This document shows positions 7,858-12,181 of a stretch of DNA of 12,181 bases, in pieces. Every line of letters starts with the position of its first letter. Position 1 is the stretch's first letter. Under the pieces are notes generated by a model. The model was not told the origin of the DNA and made no database searches. It saw only the letters and a list, made by a program, of their open reading frames with translations. The position numbers and the translations under genes were made by a program. The DNA comes from Podila epigama (lineage: Eukaryota; Mortierellomycota; Mortierellomycetes; Mortierellales; Mortierellaceae), in NCBI GenBank assembly GCA_015679605.1, contig JAAAVE010000498.1, positions 5,756 to 17,936 on the forward strand. The letters run 5' to 3'.

Positions 7858-8201
7858 ATATTGTTGAGAATCTAGACAAAGGATGTTTTGATCGCGTTCT
7901 ACGCCCCCCCTGGAGCGTCCTCTGTAAGAAACTGGCCCCCATCTATGAAGATGTTGGCACGCTCTACCAGGGTTCTGACATTGTGATTGGGAAGTTCAAT
8001 GCCACTACCGACCATCTCCCTGTCAACGTTCCATTCCTGGTTGAAGATTACCCCACCATCAAGTTCCGTAAGACTGGATCTACAAAGTACATTGCCTACA
8101 AGGGTGAGCTCACCAAGGAGGGCATTATCTCTTTCTTGAGTGAGAACGCGGTTAAACAAGTTTGACGTCGAGTCCAAGGAGGAGATGCCCCGTCTAGGCC
8201 A
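7858..8201 (+). pseudogene. Partial, decayed second copy of the PDI a' domain and tail
   Basis: Similarity to the first copy starts at ATTGTTGAGAAT (7860 here, 7439 there) and runs to the acidic tail near 8201, so only the a' domain and C-terminus are present. One extra base around 7871-7876 (ATCTAGAC against ATCTGAA) and two extra C in the C7 run at 7904-7910 cancel each other, scrambling about ten residues before the active site. The site reads WSVLC (7911-7925), with Ser for the first catalytic Cys. A further extra A near 8154 ends the frame at TGA 8163-8165; in the other frame the tail continues like the first copy but lacks HEEL. There is no start codon context, signal peptide or promoter. 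It keeps the roughly 50 bases lost from the first copy, so it is not derived from the present broken form of that copy. Confidence 0.85.
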
Positions 8202-8235
8202 TAATTTTAGGCCAGCATATCATTCATTTTTCACC

Positions 8236-8241
8236 AATAAA
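8236..8241 (+). terminator. Relic polyadenylation signal running into an A16 tract
   Basis: AATAAA is fused to a run of 16 A at 8239-8254, just after the sequence shared with the 3' flank of the first PDI copy. It is either the old PDI polyadenylation signal or the remnant of a copied poly(A) tail. Confidence 0.4.
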
Positions 8242-8280
8242 AAAAAAAAAAAAACTCATTAACACATTCATCCATGCACA

Positions 8281-10992
8281 ATGTCCATTCATGATGACCT
8301 CCTAGACCACCACGCACAGCCATGTCTCACCCCCATCCATCATCCACTCCTCATTCCCGAACTCCGTGAACCCATCATCGAATCACTCACCTTTCGCGAT
8401 TTCGTTGCCTGTGCACGCGTCTGTCGGTTATGGCACACCGTCTTTTCACCTTTTGTATGGCACACGATTTCAGGGTCTAAACATTTCCCGACCGACTTTT
8501 CGCGACAAGGTCGACATGTACGAGCATTGGTCGAGGTCACGACGCATCAGGCCAATGAGCTGCTTGAGAGAATGAGAGAGCATTGTCTACATCTCGAGTT
8601 TGTCCAGTTGAGTTGTCATTCCTTTTATGAAGACCACTTTGAAATGTTTTTCTTGGGGATCCAGAACACACCACCAGTGACCGTACAGAGGACAGCAACA
8701 GTGACAAGGCCAAGGATAACAACAACAATATTGACAACAACATCGACAGCAATTGCAAATTCAACTGCAACAACAACAACAACAACAACAACAGCATCGG
8801 CATCAACAACAACAGCAGCAGCGGATATCAAAACGCCAAAAGCACCCTCGATCTTGCCAAAACCAACAAACCTTAGATCGAATATCAAAAAACAGTCAAC
8901 TTCACCTCAGCCATTATTGACACCGATATCACCCATAACAACCATTGCTGCGAATACCGCCACGGCCACGGGTGTCACCACCTCTTCAACCACCGTGGCC
9001 GTGGTTGAAAAAGATCTCGTCAGGGCAAAGCTCTGTCCCGAAGCCTTGAATCTCATCGCTCGAGCAGCAGGACGCGCCGCTCCAAAGCAAAAGCAGCCAA
9101 AGAAACCACACGAAGAAAACATTATTCAAAGGGATAATCCTCAAAGCCTAGACCATCCCTCCTCAACACAGAGCAGCAACAGCACACACGCGCATTCAGT
9201 ATTGGACCATTCAGGTCATTGTCGACGACGAGACAGGATAGCTGTACCTCGACTTCCTCCAGTCGCTGCTGGTACGATCCCCGAGTGTCGGCCAAACGGC
9301 TTCTTGTCTGATTCAATCCACACTCTTATTCTCCAGGTCCATCATGAAACGATCTTGGCGATCCTCCTCTGGCTCACACGAGCCGGCCTCCAAGGCCGCT
9401 TACAGGGGTTGCGGCGGTTCGAGATCAAGGGGCATGACTCAATGTCGGTGATGACGAGCAAAGGCCAGCGGTTTGTTCCGCTCACAGCGTCCGCTCCCAC
9501 CACCACTTCCACTGCTGCTGCTGCTGCATCAACAAACATGATCCATGCTGGCGTGCTCCGAGACTTTTGGGCCGTATTTCCCGGGTTAGAATCGTGTTCA
9601 ATCCGGTCTGTACTCATTACAGATGATCAGACTCCAGTTTCTAGCAAGGACAACTACGCCGCGAATGGCAACAACCTTCTTATCAACAACAGTCGTTCCC
9701 CATTCATTCTCCCATGCAAAGTCCAGGTGCCACATGCGACGACGATGATGACCACAGAAGACGCCTATCGGATAAAGCGTGGTCAGATTGCACGGAGTGG
9801 GCACCATCCTGGTTATCTTTCGGAAGTAGTATCGACCTTGGCTGTTATCCATCGACTCATCGCCTCAGATCCATCTCTAGGCATCTCATCCTTGACAAAA
9901 CTGCAACTCGCCGAGTGGGATTCACTCTCCAGTTTCCAGACTCTCTTCACAACACTTCCCTATCTGACTCATCTCACGCTTCGCAAATGTGATGGAGCGT
10001 CCTTGAACGCATTACCCACGCTCTGTCCAAGACTCGTCTCTTTTGCATATGGTGCATTCTTGTCGAGTTCTACCATTTTAACTGGGTTTCCTGGAACAGC
10101 CCGTCTCAACGACATTCTTTTTGCAGGGAACAGCACGAGTCATCATCGCCTGATGGAGCCCGATGTGCGGTGGACGCCCTTTTTCAACGCGATGGCATCC
10201 AGATTACAAGAAATTGTATTGATGAGCGCGAACATTATGGATGCGGACGTGAAATTACTCGCCTTGGTGGGTTCAAACACACTTCGATCGTTGACTGTGT
10301 CTACAACGAATGTATCCATATCATGGAGAGCTGCCAAGGCCGTGCTCGAGCACTGTTCGGTACTTGAAAACTGTTCAATGACGTGTTGTGGACCTGCCAT
10401 GTTGCTGTTTAGACATGACCCAGAATTTGAGCTCTTGTATAATCATCATCAACAGCAGCAACAGCAACAGCAGCAACAGCAACCAGAAGGGCAAGGCGAT
10501 TCAGAGGCAGGGCACCGGAATGAAGATACACCATGGGCTTGCCATCAAACGTTAAAAGTGCTTCATCTGGCTGGACTGCATTCATGTAACGAGGAAACAA
10601 ACATGCGACTGTTTAAAAAAATCTCTACTCTGCCCAAGATGCGAGAATTAAGGATCACTGGCACGGGCATCACCGTGGTGACCTTGCTTGGGCCTCAAGA
10701 TGACGGCGCCCACGCCCCTCATGGTGTTGGTAGTGATAGTGGTGAAGAAGGAGAAACAACCCACATTCTCCAAGCAATTAACGGCAAACAGGAATCGCAA
10801 GTATTATACCCGCATCTGGAGAAGGTTGAACTGCCATATTTAACCAAGAAGTTGGGATTGAAAGAGTTATTCATGTTATTGAAGGCCATTCCACGTCTGC
10901 GTCGGCTTGATATCGGTGGGGCATATGAGATTGAAGCGCTTGTCTGGATCGAGGCGAAGCGTCCTGATCTAATAACAGATGCTATGAGGTAA
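8281..10992 (+). CDS. F-box protein with leucine-rich repeat-like region
   Basis: A single exon of 903 residues. F-box proteins link substrates to SCF ubiquitin ligases through Skp1. Residues about 23-63 fit an F-box: L-I-P-E-L-R-E-P-I-I, then F-R-D-F-V-A-C-A-R-V-C-R-L-W and F-V-W-H-T-I. A long Thr/Ala/Ser/Pro-rich insertion (about 132-345, with a Thr run at 164-171) separates it from a region of irregular leucine-rich repeats starting near 343 and continuing to the C-terminus; clear units include LTHLTLRKC and LRRLDIGG. A run of 11 Gln (724-734) interrupts this region. The substrate is unknown. The ATG at 8281 has a good context (ACA ATG T) and is the first in frame before the F-box. Only about 80 bases separate the gene from the PDI fragment, so its promoter must overlap that relic. 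Lack of introns is unusual for the length, but no internal stop or clear intron is seen. Confidence 0.88.
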   Translation: MSIHDDLLDHHAQPCLTPIHHPLLIPELREPIIESLTFRDFVACARVCRLWHTVFSPFVWHTISGSKHFPTDFSRQGRHVRALVEVTTHQANELLERMREHCLHLEFVQLSCHSFYEDHFEMFFLGIQNTPPVTVQRTATVTRPRITTTILTTTSTAIANSTATTTTTTTTASASTTTAAADIKTPKAPSILPKPTNLRSNIKKQSTSPQPLLTPISPITTIAANTATATGVTTSSTTVAVVEKDLVRAKLCPEALNLIARAAGRAAPKQKQPKKPHEENIIQRDNPQSLDHPSSTQSSNSTHAHSVLDHSGHCRRRDRIAVPRLPPVAAGTIPECRPNGFLSDSIHTLILQVHHETILAILLWLTRAGLQGRLQGLRRFEIKGHDSMSVMTSKGQRFVPLTASAPTTTSTAAAAASTNMIHAGVLRDFWAVFPGLESCSIRSVLITDDQTPVSSKDNYAANGNNLLINNSRSPFILPCKVQVPHATTMMTTEDAYRIKRGQIARSGHHPGYLSEVVSTLAVIHRLIASDPSLGISSLTKLQLAEWDSLSSFQTLFTTLPYLTHLTLRKCDGASLNALPTLCPRLVSFAYGAFLSSSTILTGFPGTARLNDILFAGNSTSHHRLMEPDVRWTPFFNAMASRLQEIVLMSANIMDADVKLLALVGSNTLRSLTVSTTNVSISWRAAKAVLEHCSVLENCSMTCCGPAMLLFRHDPEFELLYNHHQQQQQQQQQQQPEGQGDSEAGHRNEDTPWACHQTLKVLHLAGLHSCNEETNMRLFKKISTLPKMRELRITGTGITVVTLLGPQDDGAHAPHGVGSDSGEEGETTHILQAINGKQESQVLYPHLEKVELPYLTKKLGLKELFMLLKAIPRLRRLDIGGAYEIEALVWIEAKRPDLITDAMR
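8756..8820 (+). repeat. ACA/AAC-rich trinucleotide repeat in the F-box gene
   Basis: A stretch of CAA/ACA/GCA triplets encodes the Thr/Ala-rich linker. Read on the opposite strand it creates long hydrophobic Leu/Val open frames, which are artefacts. Confidence 0.75.
10447..10482 (+). repeat. CAG/CAA repeat encoding polyglutamine
   Basis: Eleven consecutive Gln codons of mixed CAA and CAG (10450-10482) follow His codons in the F-box gene, residues 724-734. The run sits in a linker between leucine-rich segments. Confidence 0.85.
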
Positions 10993-11184
10993 AGTAAGGA
11001 GAAGAAAAAAAAAAAAAAAAAAAAAAAAGTGGAGATAACAATACCACAACACAAGCAATTGCAATTGGACCCTCGATATCGATACAAAAAAACAGTTGTA
11101 TTCATTGACTGTCGTTTATATACTTAATACTTCACAATACAATTGTCAAAAACGAAACGAAAAACACGAATACACGCAGGTTCT
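10993..11184. other. Convergent intergenic region with an A24 run
   Basis: This is the shared 3' region of the F-box gene (+) and the GPI-protein gene (-). It holds a run of 24 A at 11005-11028, shortly after the F-box stop. No canonical AATAAA is seen for either gene; ATATAAA on the minus strand near 11113-11119 is a weak candidate for the GPI-protein gene. Confidence 0.5.
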
Positions 11185-12122
11185 TCAAAGGGCAAACATG
11201 CATCCGAGGACAATGGCGCCGAGCACCATTGTCATCTTGATGAGAGTGATGGTGTTGCCAGGTGTCGCGAGAGAGTATCCGGCATTGGGAATGGTTGGGG
11301 CTGAGGTGGGTGGTGCCACAACGCGAACAGTGCCTTGCCAAAAGTAAACACTGGGCTCGCCGCCAACAGGAGGAGGAGGAGGTACCAAAGCAGTGGTGGC
11401 AGCTGCAGGGGCTAAGGAGGTCTTTGGAGGAGCAGCGACAGTTGTGTTGGGAGTGATGACAAGATGGAGCTATTTGGATTGGATTTGAAAAAAAAAACGA
11501 GGATCAAGTCGTTAGGCGTTGAACGCGCTTTCTTTTTACTGTAAAATGAAGAAATGGGTCTGTTTACATATTTCTTGGAAAAGCAAAAAGTAGTATGACT
11601 TACAAGATACTCGCCAACGGGATACAGATCCGCCTTGACTTGCCAAGTCTCACTAATACGAAGGGTCGCCAGACCCTTTTTGTCCACAATGGTCGTATTG
11701 CCGGAACCATCCTTCTTGGCGACCGAGATTAGGATGGAAGCTAGTGTTTTTTAAAAACAAAAGTTGTCAGTAACATGACCAGGGGAATAAAAAAAAAAGA
11801 GTGGTGGTGACGGTAACTTGTACCAATCCAGTCTCTTCAAAATACAATTACCAATGGGCTTTTGGCCTTGGATGCTACCGCCAATGGACAGGAACCGATC
11901 CTGGCCGATGGACATGCCACTAAAGGGTGTGGTGATGGTAAGACCAGAGGTGTTGATAAAGCCAGGGACTGTTGGTGTCGCAACAGGTGCCGAGCTGGTC
12001 AAGGAAGCCCCTGGTGGGGTCACAGTGGTAGTAGTAGTGGCGGTGGTAGGAGGTACCTGGGCAATAGCCTTGTGAAGGCATGCCATCCAGGCAACGAAGA
12101 GAAGAATAAGGAATGACTTCAT
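11185..12122 (-). CDS. Kre9/Knh1-like Ser/Thr-rich GPI-anchored protein, three exons
   Basis: Minus-strand exons are 12122-11852, 11740-11604 and 11469-11185, giving 230 residues. Intron 11851-11741 has donor GTAATT, a TTACTGAC branch-like site and an ACTAG acceptor. Intron 11603-11471 has donor GTAAGT, a CCTAACG branch-like site and an AATAG acceptor. Both junctions keep frame. Residues 1-21 are a signal peptide (cleavage after AIA). A Thr/Pro/Ala-rich stretch follows (22-53). Residues about 59-147 resemble the beta-sandwich of the Kre9/Knh1 N-terminal-like family of fungal GPI-anchored wall proteins, with an ITTPFSG start and an ETWQVKADLYPVGEYLLHLV end. A Pro/Ala-rich linker precedes the C-terminal hydrophobic tail (about 212-230), which fits a GPI-attachment signal with a likely site near Asn198-Ser202. 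It probably sits at the plasma membrane or wall. Kre9 relatives act in beta-1,6-glucan assembly, but that role is not shown for this short form. Confidence 0.87.
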
Positions 12123-12181
12123 TTTCTATTTTTTTTTTCTTTTTTGTGGAGTAAGAGAGTTTGGGTGAGGGGTTTTAAAAA
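12123..12181 (-). promoter_or_regulatory. Start of the upstream region of the GPI-protein gene
   Basis: Read on the minus strand, an A-rich leader precedes the ATG, and TTTTTAAAA occurs about 50-60 bases upstream, a weak TATA-like sequence. The window ends here, so the promoter is cut off. Confidence 0.3.

Noticed and set aside
8537-8888. Minus-strand frames with long Leu or Val runs resembling membrane helices
   Set aside because: They are reverse readings of the ACA/AAC triplet repeat inside the F-box gene.
1-12181. CRISPR array, tRNA, rRNA, transposon ends or a bacterial-style operon
   Set aside because: No spaced repeats, cloverleaf sequence, transposase-like frame or terminal inverted repeats were seen. 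The gene structure is eukaryotic.

Overview
The window looks like nuclear DNA of a filamentous fungus. Spliced genes carry short introns (111-237 bases) with fungal GTAAGT/GTAAT donors and CTAAC/CTGAC-type branch sites. There are TATAAAAG promoters, pyrimidine-rich leaders and many long A/T runs. The protein types also fit: a Kre9/Knh1-like GPI-anchored wall protein, a membrane kelch protein, an F-box protein, and a protein disulfide isomerase ending in HEEL. The overall style, with an F-box/leucine-rich protein and a kelch/transmembrane protein with a Gln/Pro-rich tail, suggests an early-diverging lineage such as Mortierellaceae. That placement is inference and was not tested by any search.

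Layout from left to right. (1) 1-1137 holds no gene I can support. (2) 1334-1670 (+) is a two-exon gene for a 71-residue secreted peptide with eight cysteines, behind a clear TATA box. (3) 2377-2826 (+) is a probable single-exon gene for a Ser/Pro/His-rich low-complexity protein, also behind a TATA box. (4) 2957-5249 (-) is a three-exon gene for a 647-residue membrane protein with a signal peptide, six kelch repeats, one transmembrane helix and a long cytoplasmic tail with two NPF motifs. (5) 5250-6718 is a leader and divergent promoter region. (6) 6719-7751 (+) is a broken protein disulfide isomerase (PDI) gene. It has two single-base-type frameshifts, no b' domain, altered active sites and a deletion near its end. 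(7) 7858-8201 (+) is a second, partial and decayed copy of the last PDI domain, which shares 3'-flank sequence with the first. (8) 8281-10992 (+) is a 903-residue F-box protein. (9) 11185-12122 (-) is a three-exon gene for a 230-residue Kre9/Knh1-like GPI-anchored protein.

The genes do not form an obvious pathway. Three encode proteins that enter the secretory route: the cysteine-rich peptide, the kelch protein and the GPI protein. The PDI relic is from the same compartment, but nothing shows that they are co-regulated. I did not find a convincing undescribed multi-gene system. The points most worth following are the eight-cysteine peptide and the stepwise ruin and partial duplication of the PDI gene, whose remains must supply most of the upstream DNA of the F-box gene.
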